Assembly (NCBI GenBank): GCA_036397555.1
Contig: DASWIS010000008.1
Span: forward strand, 734,501-798,500
Reading direction: 5' to 3'
Length of the DNA stretch: 64,000 nucleotides
From: Candidatus Zixiibacteriota bacterium
GTDB lineage: Bacteria; Zixibacteria; MSB-5A5; WJJR01
The position numbers and the translations under genes are program-made. The notes under the pieces are model-generated. The model was not told the DNA's origin. It ran no database searches and worked only from the letters and a program-made list of their open reading frames with translations. Positions 1 to 9,521 of the stretch are shown here, one piece after another (the stretch's first letter is position 1; each line of letters opens with the position of its first letter).

Positions 1-228
1 CAGACCGGCAGCGATGCCAAAGCCATCGAGGACGCGGTCGAAGAGTTGATGCAGGCATCCCACAAGCTCGCCGAGGAGATGTACAAACAGGCATCGCAAT
101 CGCAGACCGCCGCCGGTGATGCAGGAAAACCGGATGCATCCGGCTCCGATACGAAACCGACGGGCGACGCCAAGGATGGCGGAGTAGTCGACGCCGATTA
201 CGAAGTGGTCGATGACAAGGGGAAGTAA
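1..228 (+). CDS. dnaK: DnaK (Hsp70 chaperone), C-terminal end only
   Basis: The frame is open from the first base and ends with TAA, giving the last 75 residues. It reads as the end of the Hsp70 lid: a helical stretch with LMQASHKLAEEMYKQA, then a low-complexity Gly/Asp/Lys linker, then an acidic tail with VVDADYEVVDD, close to the conserved DnaK C-terminal EEVD-type tail. DnaK is the ATP-dependent cytoplasmic chaperone that works with DnaJ and GrpE. dnaJ follows after 50 bases, the usual order. The ATPase and substrate-binding domains lie outside the window. Confidence 0.88.
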   Translation, partial: QTGSDAKAIEDAVEELMQASHKLAEEMYKQASQSQTAAGDAGKPDASGSDTKPTGDAKDGGVVDADYEVVDDKGK

Positions 229-278
229 TCCCCGCGCATGGGATGCTGATGGGATGGTGATCTCAACTGGCTGTCGGC

Positions 279-1439
279 GTGGATAAACGCGACTACTATG
301 AAATCCTGGGCGTCGGGCGTGATGCCGATGCCGAAGCGATCAAGCGCGCCTATCGCAAGCTGGCGGTAAAGTTTCACCCCGACAAAAACCCCGGTGACAA
401 GGCCGCCGAAGACAAATTCAAAGAGGCGACCGAGGCCTACGAAGTTCTCAAGGACCCCAAGAAACGGCAAGTCTACGATCAATTCGGCCACACGGGATTG
501 TCGGGTGCCGGGGCCGCAGGTACCGGCGGGTTCGGCGGGTTTGACATTAACGACGCGTTACGCGCCTTCATGCGCGACTTCGGCGGCGGCGCATTCGAGG
601 ATCTGTTCGGTGGATTGGGTGGTGGGTCGCGTCGCGGACGCAGCGGCCCGGTCGCCGGTGCCGATTTGCGCGTTCGCCTGAAACTGACGCTCGAAGAAAT
701 CGCGGCGGGTGTCGAAAAGAAAATTCGCATCAAGCGCAGGGTGACCTGCGAGACCTGCAACGGGAGCGGCGCCAAACCGGGCGCGGGAACGACCACTTGC
801 CCGCAGTGCCGCGGAGCCGGTGAAGTGCGGCAGGTGTCCCGCTCGGTCTTCGGGCAGTTCGTCAACATCAGCACCTGTCCGCAATGCCGGGGCGCCGGCG
901 AAATCATCGAGACACCGTGCGTGACCTGCCACGGCGACGGGCGCGTCGACGGCACCTCGACTATCACGGTCAAAGTCCCCCCCGGTGTTTCCGAGGGCAA
1001 CTACATCACCGTGCGCGGCGCCGGCCATGCCGGACCGCGCGGCGGTCCCTCAGGCGACGCACAGGTTTTGATCGAGGAAACGCCGCACGAATACCTCGAG
1101 CGCCATGGCGACGACCTGCTCTATCGTTTGCCGTTGAGCTTTTCGCAGGCGGCGCTCGGCGATGCGGTGGTCGTACCGACGATCAATGGCTCGGTGAAAC
1201 TGAAGATTCCCTCGGGCACGCAGTCGGGCAAGATGTTCCGCTTGCGCGGCAAAGGACTGCCGCACTTGCGCGGTTTCGGCACCGGCGATCAACTGGTTCA
1301 GGCGATCGTCTGGACGCCGACCGAACTGTCGCGCGAAGAGAAGGAACTGCTCGAACGCTTCTCGACGCTCAACGGCGGCCAGCCCCCCAAAGCCGACAAG
1401 AGTTTCTTCGACAAACTGCGCTCCACCTTCGGCGGCTGA
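279..1439 (+). CDS. dnaJ: Chaperone protein DnaJ (Hsp40)
   Basis: Co-chaperone that delivers unfolded protein to DnaK and stimulates its ATPase. The 386-residue protein has the full type I layout: J domain at about 3-70 with HPD at 33-35; a Gly/Phe-rich linker at about 75-125; a zinc domain with four CxxCxGxG repeats (first cysteines near 157, 174, 200 and 214); then two beta-rich substrate-binding domains. The start is GTG, because the J domain begins directly after it (DKRDYYEIL). No strong Shine-Dalgarno sequence is visible, so it may depend on read-through from dnaK. Length is normal for the family. Confidence 0.97.
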   Translation: MDKRDYYEILGVGRDADAEAIKRAYRKLAVKFHPDKNPGDKAAEDKFKEATEAYEVLKDPKKRQVYDQFGHTGLSGAGAAGTGGFGGFDINDALRAFMRDFGGGAFEDLFGGLGGGSRRGRSGPVAGADLRVRLKLTLEEIAAGVEKKIRIKRRVTCETCNGSGAKPGAGTTTCPQCRGAGEVRQVSRSVFGQFVNISTCPQCRGAGEIIETPCVTCHGDGRVDGTSTITVKVPPGVSEGNYITVRGAGHAGPRGGPSGDAQVLIEETPHEYLERHGDDLLYRLPLSFSQAALGDAVVVPTINGSVKLKIPSGTQSGKMFRLRGKGLPHLRGFGTGDQLVQAIVWTPTELSREEKELLERFSTLNGGQPPKADKSFFDKLRSTFGG

Positions 1440-1618
1440 GCGCGCGATAATCAGCCATCATGTCCCGCCATGTGCACGCCGCGCGTCCAGGCGAGGCGCA
1501 TCCTGGCGCGGGCCGCCGGTCTTCGTCGGTATCCTCACTTGACGCTCCGGTCGAATCTGTCTTGCTTAAATGATCGATCGGTTGTGCTTGCCGGCACGCT
1601 GCGTGTCGAGCCGATGCC

Positions 1619-2395
1619 ATGACGACGACCTACCAAGCGCGCCAACGTTTGGCCGATGCGCCGGGATTCTTTTGGACACCCCCCGATGAGATTCAAAACG
1701 GCTGCGTGCGGCTCTTCGGCGACGAGGCGCGCCACGCGCGGACTGTATGCCGCGTGACCGCGGGCGAAATGATCACCGTCTGTGACGGCGCCGGGAACGC
1801 TTACGACTGCGAAGTCGAGTCCAGCGGCACGCGCGAACTCTTCGCGCGCGTGATCCGTCAGCATCGGGCGCTCGGCGAGCCGATCGCGCAGGTGACGCTG
1901 GCGGCCGGTGTCGGACGTCCTGCCGTGTTCGACTGGATCGTCGAGAAAGCGGTCGAACTCGGAGCCGTGCGCATCATTCCGTTGCGCGCGCATCATTCGC
2001 CCTCGTCGCTGGGCGGACACGATGCCGCGAAACGTCGTGTCACGCGCTGGCGACGGCTGTCGCTGGCGGCGATGAAGCAGTCGCTGCGCACCGTATGGCC
2101 GCCGATCGAGGACATGCAAACACCGGATGAATTGGCCACGACACTCGGCCAATACCATTGGGTCTGGCTCGGCGATCCCGAGGGCGGCTCGATTACGGGA
2201 ACTGACGATCGGCCGCCGGGGCGGCGTCAGGTCCTGCTGATTGTCGGCCCGGAGTCGGGCTTCACCGCCGACGAACGGCGCGTCTTCATCGATGCCGGAG
2301 CGCGGGCCATGTCGCTGGGCGAGCGACGCCTCCGTGCCGAGACCGCGGCGTTGGCGGCGTTGACGCTCGTCATGCACCGCCTGGGGGATATATGA
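1619..2395 (+). CDS. rsmE: 16S rRNA m3U1498 methyltransferase RsmE
   Basis: SPOUT-class enzyme predicted to methylate N3 of U1498 in 16S rRNA using SAM. The 258-residue protein has an N-terminal PUA-like part (about 15-90) with GDEARHARTVCRV, matching the family's early HxxxVLR-type region. The C-terminal trefoil-knot half carries VGPESGF and LGERRLRAETAAL, the SAM-binding knot signatures; the usual GPEGG reads GPESG here. Its stop overlaps the start of the HIT gene by four bases, so the two are translationally coupled. The neighbourhood dnaK-dnaJ-rsmE is common in bacteria (for dnaJ the link usually runs through prmA, which is absent here). Confidence 0.93.
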   Translation: MTTTYQARQRLADAPGFFWTPPDEIQNGCVRLFGDEARHARTVCRVTAGEMITVCDGAGNAYDCEVESSGTRELFARVIRQHRALGEPIAQVTLAAGVGRPAVFDWIVEKAVELGAVRIIPLRAHHSPSSLGGHDAAKRRVTRWRRLSLAAMKQSLRTVWPPIEDMQTPDELATTLGQYHWVWLGDPEGGSITGTDDRPPGRRQVLLIVGPESGFTADERRVFIDAGARAMSLGERRLRAETAALAALTLVMHRLGDI

Positions 2396-2742
2396 CAGAC
2401 GAGAGACCGTACAACGAACACTGCATTTTCTGCCGCATCATCGCCAAAGAGATGCCCGCGAAGATCCGGTACGAGTCCGAACATGTCGTTGCCTTCGAAG
2501 ACATCAATCCGCATGCGCCGACACATGTTCTCATCTGCCCCACGGGTCACTACCCCACATTCCTGGAATCGCCGCCGGATGTGCTCGCCCAATTGGACGC
2601 AGCAGTCAAGGGGATCGCAGAAGAACTCGGCTTCGGCGAACGTGGATTCCGTCTCGTGGTCAACAACGGGCCCGAATCGGGGCAGATCGTGTTTCACCTG
2701 CACTACCACTTTCTCGCCGGAAAAAAGATGGGCGGATTCTGA
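2392..2742 (+). CDS. HIT-family nucleotide-binding hydrolase (HINT-like)
   Basis: Small histidine-triad protein of 116 residues. The triad HLHYHF (His 102, 104, 106) fits the HxHxHxx pattern, and the N-terminal CIFC pair with a later histidine is typical of zinc-containing HINT proteins. The family hydrolyses purine phosphoramidates or dinucleoside polyphosphates; the natural substrate here cannot be read from sequence. The start ATG overlaps the rsmE stop (ATGA), so the two genes form an operon. It converges with the DoxX gene on the other strand, only five bases apart. Confidence 0.93.
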   Translation: MTDERPYNEHCIFCRIIAKEMPAKIRYESEHVVAFEDINPHAPTHVLICPTGHYPTFLESPPDVLAQLDAAVKGIAEELGFGERGFRLVVNNGPESGQIVFHLHYHFLAGKKMGGF

Positions 2743-2747
2743 CTCGA

Positions 2748-3227
2748 TCAGTTAATCGAAGTCTGCATCTCGTCGGCTTCTCGATTGGCATGGCTGGTAC
2801 TATCAAGGAGTCGATCGATCGAGTACCGTCCTGACCCAAGCCACATCAACGTGAAGTAGCAGAGCGCATAGAGCGTCGGCAGCTCCTGCCGTCGCCAGCC
2901 GTCGTCGGTGTGGACGATGATCGCCGCGACCAGCATCGTGACCAGCAGGGGTATGGCCGCCAGACGTGTCGTCAGCCCCAGCATCAACGCCACCGAGCAG
3001 AAAAACTCAGCGAAGACCGCCAAGGCCATGCTGACCTCGGGACCCACACCGATGGGGTTTCCGAAGCTCGATGCCCGCTCACCGAAGCCGGTCAGCTTTC
3101 CCCATCCATGAGTGAGCATCGTCGATCCCAGCCCGATGCGAAACACCAGCAAGGCGGCATCGACATGCCGACCGGAAGTCCTGGTACACACGACTACCCG
3201 CCACAGTTTTTTCATCATCGACTCCAT
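2748..3227 (-). CDS. DoxX-family integral membrane protein
   Basis: A 159-residue hydrophobic protein with about four membrane segments (roughly 25-45, 65-85, 90-110 and 118-138). The segment LLVFRIGLGSTMLTHGWGK is the first-helix signature of DoxX/YphA-type proteins (R-x-x-x-G...HGxxK), and a Phe-Gly loop follows. DoxX proteins sit in the cytoplasmic membrane; some are linked to quinone-dependent oxidation or oxidative stress, but no activity can be assigned here. It lies 45 bases downstream of the HAD gene in the same direction, so the two are probably co-transcribed. Confidence 0.85.
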   Translation of the reverse strand: MESMMKKLWRVVVCTRTSGRHVDAALLVFRIGLGSTMLTHGWGKLTGFGERASSFGNPIGVGPEVSMALAVFAEFFCSVALMLGLTTRLAAIPLLVTMLVAAIIVHTDDGWRRQELPTLYALCYFTLMWLGSGRYSIDRLLDSTSHANREADEMQTSIN

Positions 3228-3272
3228 TCGCTGAATTGTCGTGGCAAAAGTCGCCGGGATTGCGACTCGCGC

Positions 3273-3932
3273 TCATGGTAACAACAACCGACGGATGTCG
3301 GCGGCAGTTTCCACGATGACATCGGCGCGGGAGAAATCCAGCGCCCGCGTCGTGTCGTTGGGAAAGGCGATGACACTCATTCCTGCCGATTGGGCGGCTC
3401 CGACTCCCACATCGGTATCCTCGATGGCGACACAGAGCCCCGGTGACACTGCCAATCGGCGTGCCGCCTCCCGGTAAATGTCCGGTGCCGGTTTCGGCGC
3501 CCTGACATCATCGCCGGAAACGACGCTGTCAAAGTGTGAGACGATCCCGCCGTCAGCGAGAACTCGCGCGATGATCTGGCTGAGCGCGGATGAGCACACC
3601 GCCAGGCGATATCCGGTCTCTCGAAGGTCGGCGATGAGCTTGAGGATGCCGTCGCGCCAGGGCTGGCCCCGCTCGGCAATGATCTCTGTGTAGATCGCCT
3701 TACGCTCAGCCACAAGCTCCTCGACCGTCGACTCCAGAGCGCATCGATCCTTAAGAATCTCGAACATGCGGCGGTCGGTGGAACCGAGAAACTCGCGGTT
3801 GTCGTCCCGCGTGAACCCGATGCCCCGCCCGGCGAGCATACGGACAGCCGATTCAAAGTGGACCGGCTCCGAGTCGACGATGACGCCGTCCATATCAAAG
3901 ATGACGGCCGTGAATCGAGTCTTTCCGATCAT
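3273..3932 (-). CDS. HAD-superfamily phosphatase (beta-phosphoglucomutase/phosphatase-like)
   Basis: The 219-residue protein has the HAD motifs in order: motif I DMDGVIVDSEP near the N terminus (nucleophile and acid/base Asp), a helical cap at about 18-85, motif II CSSA, motif III KPAPDIY and motif IV EDTDVGVGAA. This layout fits subfamily IA enzymes such as beta-phosphoglucomutase, phosphoglycolate phosphatase or sugar-phosphate phosphatases; the substrate is not determined. ATG start. It is first in a two-gene minus-strand unit with DoxX and is divergent from rpsU. Confidence 0.92.
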   Translation of the reverse strand: MIGKTRFTAVIFDMDGVIVDSEPVHFESAVRMLAGRGIGFTRDDNREFLGSTDRRMFEILKDRCALESTVEELVAERKAIYTEIIAERGQPWRDGILKLIADLRETGYRLAVCSSALSQIIARVLADGGIVSHFDSVVSGDDVRAPKPAPDIYREAARRLAVSPGLCVAIEDTDVGVGAAQSAGMSVIAFPNDTTRALDFSRADVIVETAADIRRLLLP

Positions 3933-4028
3933 CAGCGCAAACGCCTCGTCAAACGGGGCTAACGGTATCTCGTAACATATTGATGGTTAATGAGATACGA
4001 AGGTCACGCAATCGATTTCGCGATCCGA

Positions 4029-4057
4029 TTGACAAGGACCGGTCCCCATAGGATATT
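4029..4057 (+). promoter_or_regulatory. Sigma-70-type promoter for rpsU
   Basis: A perfect -35 box TTGACA (4029-4034), a 17-base spacer and -10 box GATATT (4052-4057, 4 of 6 matches). Transcription would start near 4064, leaving a leader of about 115 bases before rpsU. It lies in the divergent space between the HAD gene and rpsU. Inferred from consensus only. Confidence 0.55.
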
Positions 4058-4178
4058 ACTGTGCCGATCAATCAGAACAATGGGTGATCTGCGTAATTGT
4101 CTGTGGATGGATGATATGACACGACTTCACTCACCTATAAATGGGGCCGTTGCCCGGCGAAAGGGGTTGAACGGTTGA

Positions 4179-4373
4179 ATGACGGGCGTTCGCGTACGCG
4201 ACGATGAGTCGTTTGAACGCGCCTTGAAACGTTTCAAAAAAACGTGCGAAAAGGCCGGTATTCTGTCTGACATCAAAAAGCATCAGCACTTCGAGAAACC
4301 ATCGGACCGGAAAAAGCGCAAGCTGAATCAGGCCAAGCGCCGCATGCGGAAGCGGCACTACAGTAACGAATAG
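4179..4373 (+). CDS. rpsU: 30S ribosomal protein S21 (bS21)
   Basis: A very basic 64-residue protein opening [17 protein letters not shown], the bS21 N-terminal signature, then [16 protein letters not shown] and an Arg/Lys-rich end. bS21 sits on the 30S platform near the 3' end of 16S rRNA and helps mRNA initiation. Length is normal. It stands apart from dnaG, which lies 3.3 kb downstream, although rpsU-dnaG-rpoD is the classic arrangement in proteobacteria. A perfect -35 box lies upstream at 4029. Confidence 0.95.
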   Translation: MTGVRVRDDESFERALKRFKKTCEKAGILSDIKKHQHFEKPSDRKKRKLNQAKRRMRKRHYSNE

Positions 4374-4487
4374 TGTATCGCCTGCCGGGAAGGGGATTCG
4401 AGGCACAATAAGAGTGGGCCTCGCGAGGAACTGATTCGAATTGATTCGACTCTCTCCATCGTAACGGAGTGAGGTTCTCAACGTGCG

Positions 4488-4506
4488 GCACCGCCGTTCG
4501 CGGTGC
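4488..4506 (+). promoter_or_regulatory. Perfect 7-bp hairpin directly before the cvpA ribosome binding site
   Basis: GCACCGC and GCGGTGC pair perfectly around a five-base loop and end directly before the A/G-rich ribosome binding site (4507-4514) of the CvpA-family gene. An alternative in-frame GTG (4503) falls inside the stem, which supports the ATG at 4518 as start. It could modulate initiation; no known regulatory RNA was recognised. Confidence 0.35.
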
Positions 4507-4517
4507 AAGGGGGGCAC

Positions 4518-5159
4518 ATGAATCTCATCGACATTCTGCTGCTCATTGGCGTCGCCGCCTGCATGGGCTGGGGCGCCAAGAAGGGGTTCGTGCGGATGAT
4601 CATGATCACCGCCGGGCTTGCCGCCGCCATTGTTCTGGCGGTGCACCACAACGATTCGTTCTCCACCCAACTGGCGGGGTTTCTGAATGCCTCGGCCATG
4701 TGGGTCACGATGGCGGCGTTCATCCTCTCGTCGATGCTGCTCTTCGCGTTGTTCCGCATCGCGGCCAAGATGTTTTACCGGGTCGCCAGCGTCCAGCAGC
4801 TCGGCAAGCAGGACCAATTCGGCGGAGCCCTGGTCGGCATCGTCTTCGGCTGGGTGATGATGGGATACCTTGTCTTCCTGGCGCTGTTTCTGCCGCTGCC
4901 GTATACCGTCGAGGGCAGCTTGGAGCAGAGTCTGCTGTCGTTGCGCATGGCGTCGGCGGTCCCTTTCCTCTATGAGACAACCGCCAAGCTGCACCCGTCC
5001 CAGGACAGCTTCGTCGTCAAGATGGAAGACTCGCTGGACGGAGCGATGCGCAGCGTCCGCAAGGATCGACCCGGACGCAAAGTCAACCGCGCCATTGAAG
5101 AGGCGCGGGTCGACGACTACCTCGACCGGATCGACCGCTATTTCAATTCCGACTATTGA
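4518..5159 (+). CDS. CvpA-family membrane protein
   Basis: A 213-residue protein whose first about 130 residues form four hydrophobic helices. It opens MNLIDILLLIGVAACMGWGAKKGF, the CvpA start pattern (D...G...GxxKGFVR). The remaining about 80 residues are charged and probably cytoplasmic. CvpA was named for colicin V production; elsewhere it is linked to envelope homeostasis and bile or detergent tolerance. The ATG at 4518 is chosen because AAGGGGGG sits at the right distance and the conserved N terminus begins there. A rho-independent terminator follows. A cvpA-mutS2 order is common in bacteria. Confidence 0.85.
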   Translation: MNLIDILLLIGVAACMGWGAKKGFVRMIMITAGLAAAIVLAVHHNDSFSTQLAGFLNASAMWVTMAAFILSSMLLFALFRIAAKMFYRVASVQQLGKQDQFGGALVGIVFGWVMMGYLVFLALFLPLPYTVEGSLEQSLLSLRMASAVPFLYETTAKLHPSQDSFVVKMEDSLDGAMRSVRKDRPGRKVNRAIEEARVDDYLDRIDRYFNSDY

Positions 5160-5186
5160 TCCGCTCCCGCGACCACGAGCTTCGAA

Positions 5187-5217
5187 GCCCTCGCCGGGAT
5201 TCCGGCGGGGGCTTTTT
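5187..5217 (+). terminator. Rho-independent terminator after cvpA
   Basis: An 11-bp GC-rich stem (5187-5197 with 5202-5212, one G-T pair) with loop GATT, followed by five Ts (5213-5217). It separates cvpA from mutS2. Confidence 0.85.
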
Positions 5218-5315
5218 GGTCGATCGGCCCCTTGCCCTGTGTCGACCGCCGGGCGCCATCATTTTTCTTCGCGTTGACGGCAACGCGGGCCGAGGCGATG
5301 TTATATTTTGACGCC

Positions 5316-7715
5316 ATGAGTGATGCCGTCATTGCCGGCGCGCAGGATTGCGCCATCCTGGAGTTCGACAAGATTGTCAACGCCACACTGGCACTGTGCG
5401 CATCCACAATGGGGCGGGAATGGATCGCCCGTCGCCGGCCAACGGCGGACCTGCGGCTGCTGGATCGTCGGCGCGACGAACTGGCAGAAATGCTCACCGT
5501 GCTGCGGTCCGGAACATTCCCGAGTCTGGGTCTGCCCGACCTTCGCCCGTCTCTGGAAAAAGCCGCACGGGAGGGATCGTTCCTCGATGCCCCCGAATTT
5601 CTGATCGTTCTGGAGTTTCTAACCGGCATCGACACGCTCCTGCGTTTCACCAAAGTTTCCAACGTCGCCTGTCCGCATCTGGAGGAGTACTTCGAAAATT
5701 TGAGCGCGGCGTACCCCTTGCGCTCGGCCCTTCAGCATGCCATCACGCCCGAGGGCGACGTCGCCGATAACGCCTCGCCGGAGCTTTCACGCATCCGCAG
5801 CGAAAAACGCCGCGTGCGCGATCGCATCGTCGGGCGTCTCGAACGGCTGTTGGCGTCACGGGTCAGCGATCCGTCACGCACCGATGACATCATCACGTTG
5901 CGCAACGACCGCTTTGTCATCCCGATGCGCGAAGGCGATCCGGCCGCCAACGACGGCATCATTCAGGACCGCTCCGGCTCCGGTGCGACGCTCTTTGTCG
6001 AGCCGATGGGTGTCGTCGAACACAACAACGCCCTGCGCCGCCTCGACATGGAAGAAGGGCGCGAGGTCGAGCGCATCCTGCGCGAACTGAGCGACATCTT
6101 GCGTGCCCATCGCGATGCACTGGCCGGTGATGTCGACGCCATCGGCGCGCTCGATGCGATCGCCGCGCTGGCGCGGTTGTGTCTGAAGATCGACGGGGTC
6201 GTGGCCGAACGCCGCGATGAGGCCTCCCTGCGGCTCGTCGACGCGCGCCATCCGCTGCTCGTACTCAAATCGTTGTCGTTACACCCCGACCAGCGGTTCC
6301 CCATTGTGCCGATGACTGTCGAACTCGGCGATCACCACACGACGATCATCATCACCGGCCCCAACACCGGCGGCAAAACCGTGGCGCTCAAGTCCATCGG
6401 CCTGCTGACTCTCATGGCCCAGGCTGGCTGGCCGGTTCCGGCCCGAGAGGGGACCGCACTGGGCGTATTCGATTGCATCATTGCCGATATCGGCGATGAG
6501 CAGTCGATTGAATCTTCGCTGTCGACCTTTTCCTCACACCTCTCGCGCATCGGCGATGCGTTACACCGCGCAACCTCACACACACTGGTACTGTTGGATG
6601 AACTCGGCGCCGGGACGGATCCGAAAGAAGGCGCAGCGCTGGGCGAGTCGATTGTGTCCACGCTGACCGAACGCGGGACCCGGCTCGTCGTCACGACCCA
6701 TCACACCGCCTTGAAGACGCTGGCGCAGCACGACGCCCGCATCGAGAACGCATCGCTCCTGTTTGATTCGAAGACGCTCTCGCCGTCATACGAATTTCGT
6801 GTCGGGCTGCCGGGGGCGTCGTATGCCATCGACATCGCGCGACGGCTGGGGCTGCCGGAAGACGTTGTCGCCCGCGCGTCGTCGCTGTTGGGCGAACAGG
6901 AGAAAGACCTCTCCGCCATGCTCAAAGAACTCGATGAACGACTGGAATCGTTGCGAAAGCGCGAGAGCGAGGCGGAGCGCCACCGCATGTCCGCATCCGA
7001 GCTTGAGGAATTCTATCGCGGACAGATGAAAAAGTTCGAAGCGAAGGAATCGGAGCGCAAGAAGGAAGCGCTGGCCGAAGCCGAACGCATCGTGACCGGG
7101 ACGCGACGCGAAATGGAACGGCTCGTGCGCGAAATCCGCGAATCGCAGGCCGACGCCCAGCGTGTCAAAGCGGCACACAAGGAAATCAGCGAACGATTGT
7201 CGGAGATCAGCCGCACGAAAGAGGAGATAATCGCGCCGCCGCCCGAACCGGCCACCGGACCGCTGGCCATCGGTGACACCGTGTGGATTGACGTCTTTGA
7301 GCAGGAAGGCGAACTGGCCGACATCGACGACGGACGCGGCAAAGTCAAAGTCCGTGTCCGAAATTTTCTGTACAATCTCGACCGCAGCGCCATCCGAAAG
7401 GTTCAATCGGCAGCCGCCGCGCCGGCAAAGCCGCGAACGACGGTCCCGGTGTTTCTCCCGCCCGACGTGGGGGGCGAACTCTCGTTGCGGGGGTATACAG
7501 TCGATGAGGCCCTCCAGCGTCTGGATCACTACCTCGACGACGCCCGTCTCGCCGGTTTGACCGAGGTGCGTATCGTGCACGGACGCGGCGAAGGAATTCT
7601 CCGCCGCGCGGTCGGCGACTACCTGGGACGCGATGCCCGGGTCGCAGCCAGGCGTTCAGGGCACTGGAATGAAGGAGCCGACGGAGTTACCATCACGACG
7701 CTGCATCCGTTGTGA
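5316..7715 (+). CDS. mutS2: MutS2-family ATPase/endonuclease
   Basis: A 799-residue MutS2 protein. It lacks the mismatch-recognition domain of MutS1 and has core/lever helices (about 10-300), an ABC-type ATPase with P-loop GPNTGGKT at 348-355 and Walker B LVLLDELGAGTDP, a long charged coiled-coil clamp (about 510-640), and a C-terminal Smr domain with HGRG near 755. Smr domains nick DNA or RNA; MutS2 proteins suppress recombination or rescue collided ribosomes, and sequence does not say which applies here. The start is set at ATG 5316, since the conserved N terminus follows it; an upstream extension is also open. dnaG follows directly. Confidence 0.95.
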   Translation: MSDAVIAGAQDCAILEFDKIVNATLALCASTMGREWIARRRPTADLRLLDRRRDELAEMLTVLRSGTFPSLGLPDLRPSLEKAAREGSFLDAPEFLIVLEFLTGIDTLLRFTKVSNVACPHLEEYFENLSAAYPLRSALQHAITPEGDVADNASPELSRIRSEKRRVRDRIVGRLERLLASRVSDPSRTDDIITLRNDRFVIPMREGDPAANDGIIQDRSGSGATLFVEPMGVVEHNNALRRLDMEEGREVERILRELSDILRAHRDALAGDVDAIGALDAIAALARLCLKIDGVVAERRDEASLRLVDARHPLLVLKSLSLHPDQRFPIVPMTVELGDHHTTIIITGPNTGGKTVALKSIGLLTLMAQAGWPVPAREGTALGVFDCIIADIGDEQSIESSLSTFSSHLSRIGDALHRATSHTLVLLDELGAGTDPKEGAALGESIVSTLTERGTRLVVTTHHTALKTLAQHDARIENASLLFDSKTLSPSYEFRVGLPGASYAIDIARRLGLPEDVVARASSLLGEQEKDLSAMLKELDERLESLRKRESEAERHRMSASELEEFYRGQMKKFEAKESERKKEALAEAERIVTGTRREMERLVREIRESQADAQRVKAAHKEISERLSEISRTKEEIIAPPPEPATGPLAIGDTVWIDVFEQEGELADIDDGRGKVKVRVRNFLYNLDRSAIRKVQSAAAAPAKPRTTVPVFLPPDVGGELSLRGYTVDEALQRLDHYLDDARLAGLTEVRIVHGRGEGILRRAVGDYLGRDARVAARRSGHWNEGADGVTITTLHPL

Positions 7716-7720
7716 GAGCC

Positions 7721-9505
7721 ATGGCCGACGACATCATCAAAGAACAAATCAAGGAAGCGACCGACATCCTGAGCGTCATCGGGCAGTTCGTGACGCTGAA
7801 GAAGCGCGGCGCCAATTGGCTCGGCCTGTGCCCTTTTCATACCGAAAAAACCCCATCGTTCAATGTCCATCCGACGCGCCAGTTCTTTCATTGCTTCGGC
7901 TGCGGCAAAGGCGGGGACGTTTTCAGCTTCCTTATGGAGCACGAGGGATGGAGTTTTCCGGAGGCGCTGAAGTATTGCGCCGACCGCGCCGGCATCCGGC
8001 TGCCGACGCGGGACGATCACGACGACGAGCGCTCAACTCAACGACGCGCCATGCAGGCAGCGCTGTCACTGGCGGATGCGGTGTACCGCCGCACGCTGTT
8101 TTCCCCTGAGGGAAATGCCGCGCTCGATTACCTCCACAAGCGCGGATTTGAAGACGCTGTGCTCAAGACGTCCGGCGTCGGATACGCCCCGAATTCCTAC
8201 GACCGTCTCCTGAAAGCGGCCAAAGCGCAGGGCATCTCCGAGAAAGCGCTGCAGGCGGCCGGATTGATCGGCATCTCACAAAAGAGCGGACAGCCGTATG
8301 ATCGGTTCCGAAACCGCGTGACATTCCCCATCCAAAGTCTGTCGGGCCACACGGTCGCGTTCGGCGCACGGGCCCTGGCGGCCGACGACGAACCCAAGTA
8401 CCTCAATTCTCCCGAAACGGATCTGTACCACAAGGGTCGCATCCTCTATGGACTCTCCTGGAGCCGTGAGGCGATCCGACGCGCCGACTGCGCCTTGATC
8501 GTCGAAGGGTATCTGGACTGGCTGCGCTTGTTCGCGTCCGGTCTCGACAATGTCGTCGCAGTCTCCGGTACTGCGATGACCGACCACCAGGCCGTGCTGC
8601 TGTCGCGATTCTGCCGACGCATAATCCTGATCTTCGATGCGGATTCGGCTGGCCAGCGCGCCGCGTTACGCGGGATCGAGGTCGCCTTCAACGCCGGTGT
8701 CGGTGTCGATGTCGTCGAGCTGCCATCCGGAGACGATCCCGACACCTTCGTTCGGCGCGAGAGCGCCGAGAAGCTGCGTGCGATGATTGATGCGGCGCCA
8801 ACCATCGTCGAGTACCGTGTCCGGCAGGCCCGTCAGCGCGACGGACGCTTCGATTTTCTCGCCCGCGAGCAATTGACCAAGGAACTGGCTGAGCTGGCGC
8901 GACGACTCGACGACGCCGACCGCCGCGAGACATTCATCGGCGAGGCGGCAGGATTCCTCGAGATCGATGAAGCCCACTTTCGTCAGTCGGTCGGATCACG
9001 TTCCGCGACGACATCGGTCGGCGGCCAAAGCCCGTTACGGATTCGTCAGATCCCCACGCGTGACGAAGAGTTGTTGCGCATCCTGGCCGACGATCCCGAA
9101 CGGGTGGCGCAGGCGCGTGAGGCGATCGTGCCCGATGATTTCCGGCAGTCGCTCCACCGACGGATGTATGCGGCGTTGTTGGAGTGGGAGGCAAAAGGCG
9201 ATGCACGGCCGTCGCCAGAGCAGTTGGGCCGGCAACCCGACGAAATCGCCGAATGGTCGCGGCTGTTCGCGTACGATACCAATCCGGATGCCGCGCAGCA
9301 GGTCTTCCGGGACGCCCTCGGAGAGTTCTCCCGACGCCATCGCGCGGTCCCCCGATTGAAGAGTCTGATCGCCCAGGCCGAGAAGGCCGGCGACACCCAG
9401 ACCGCCAACCGGCTCACCGAGGAACTGGCAGCGCAGATGCGTCTGGACACCCGCGATGACCCCGCTGACAAGGCGACGACGGCTGCGGGAGTTCAGTCGC
9501 GGTAG
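7721..9505 (+). CDS. dnaG: DNA primase DnaG
   Basis: Synthesises RNA primers at the replication fork. The 594-residue protein has the N-terminal CHC2 zinc finger (CPFHTEKTPSF then FHCFGCGKGGD, about 35-65), a TOPRIM catalytic core (EGYLDWLRLF and DADSAGQRA, about 255-330) and a C-terminal helicase-interacting part. Start ATG 7721 is preferred over a GTG at 7712 that overlaps the mutS2 stop, because the family N terminus (DDIIKEQIKEATDIL) follows it. It lies five bases after mutS2, so the two are one transcription unit. rpoD does not follow; two tRNA genes do. Confidence 0.96.
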   Translation: MADDIIKEQIKEATDILSVIGQFVTLKKRGANWLGLCPFHTEKTPSFNVHPTRQFFHCFGCGKGGDVFSFLMEHEGWSFPEALKYCADRAGIRLPTRDDHDDERSTQRRAMQAALSLADAVYRRTLFSPEGNAALDYLHKRGFEDAVLKTSGVGYAPNSYDRLLKAAKAQGISEKALQAAGLIGISQKSGQPYDRFRNRVTFPIQSLSGHTVAFGARALAADDEPKYLNSPETDLYHKGRILYGLSWSREAIRRADCALIVEGYLDWLRLFASGLDNVVAVSGTAMTDHQAVLLSRFCRRIILIFDADSAGQRAALRGIEVAFNAGVGVDVVELPSGDDPDTFVRRESAEKLRAMIDAAPTIVEYRVRQARQRDGRFDFLAREQLTKELAELARRLDDADRRETFIGEAAGFLEIDEAHFRQSVGSRSATTSVGGQSPLRIRQIPTRDEELLRILADDPERVAQAREAIVPDDFRQSLHRRMYAALLEWEAKGDARPSPEQLGRQPDEIAEWSRLFAYDTNPDAAQQVFRDALGEFSRRHRAVPRLKSLIAQAEKAGDTQTANRLTEELAAQMRLDTRDDPADKATTAAGVQSR

Positions 9506-9521
9506 TCGGGGCAAAAAAAGC

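Noticed and set aside
1530-1570. Promoter before rsmE (TTGACG with a downstream TTAAAT)
   Set aside because: Spacing of about 20-21 bases is outside the normal range, so it was not listed.
3990-4178. Open frame of 62 codons upstream of rpsU
   Set aside because: It covers a perfect -35 box and the rpsU leader, has no ribosome binding site and no protein-like composition.
4131-4994. Long minus-strand open frame opposite rpsU and cvpA
   Set aside because: Rich in Arg, His and Gln, typical of the antisense of GC-rich genes; both plus-strand genes are clear families.
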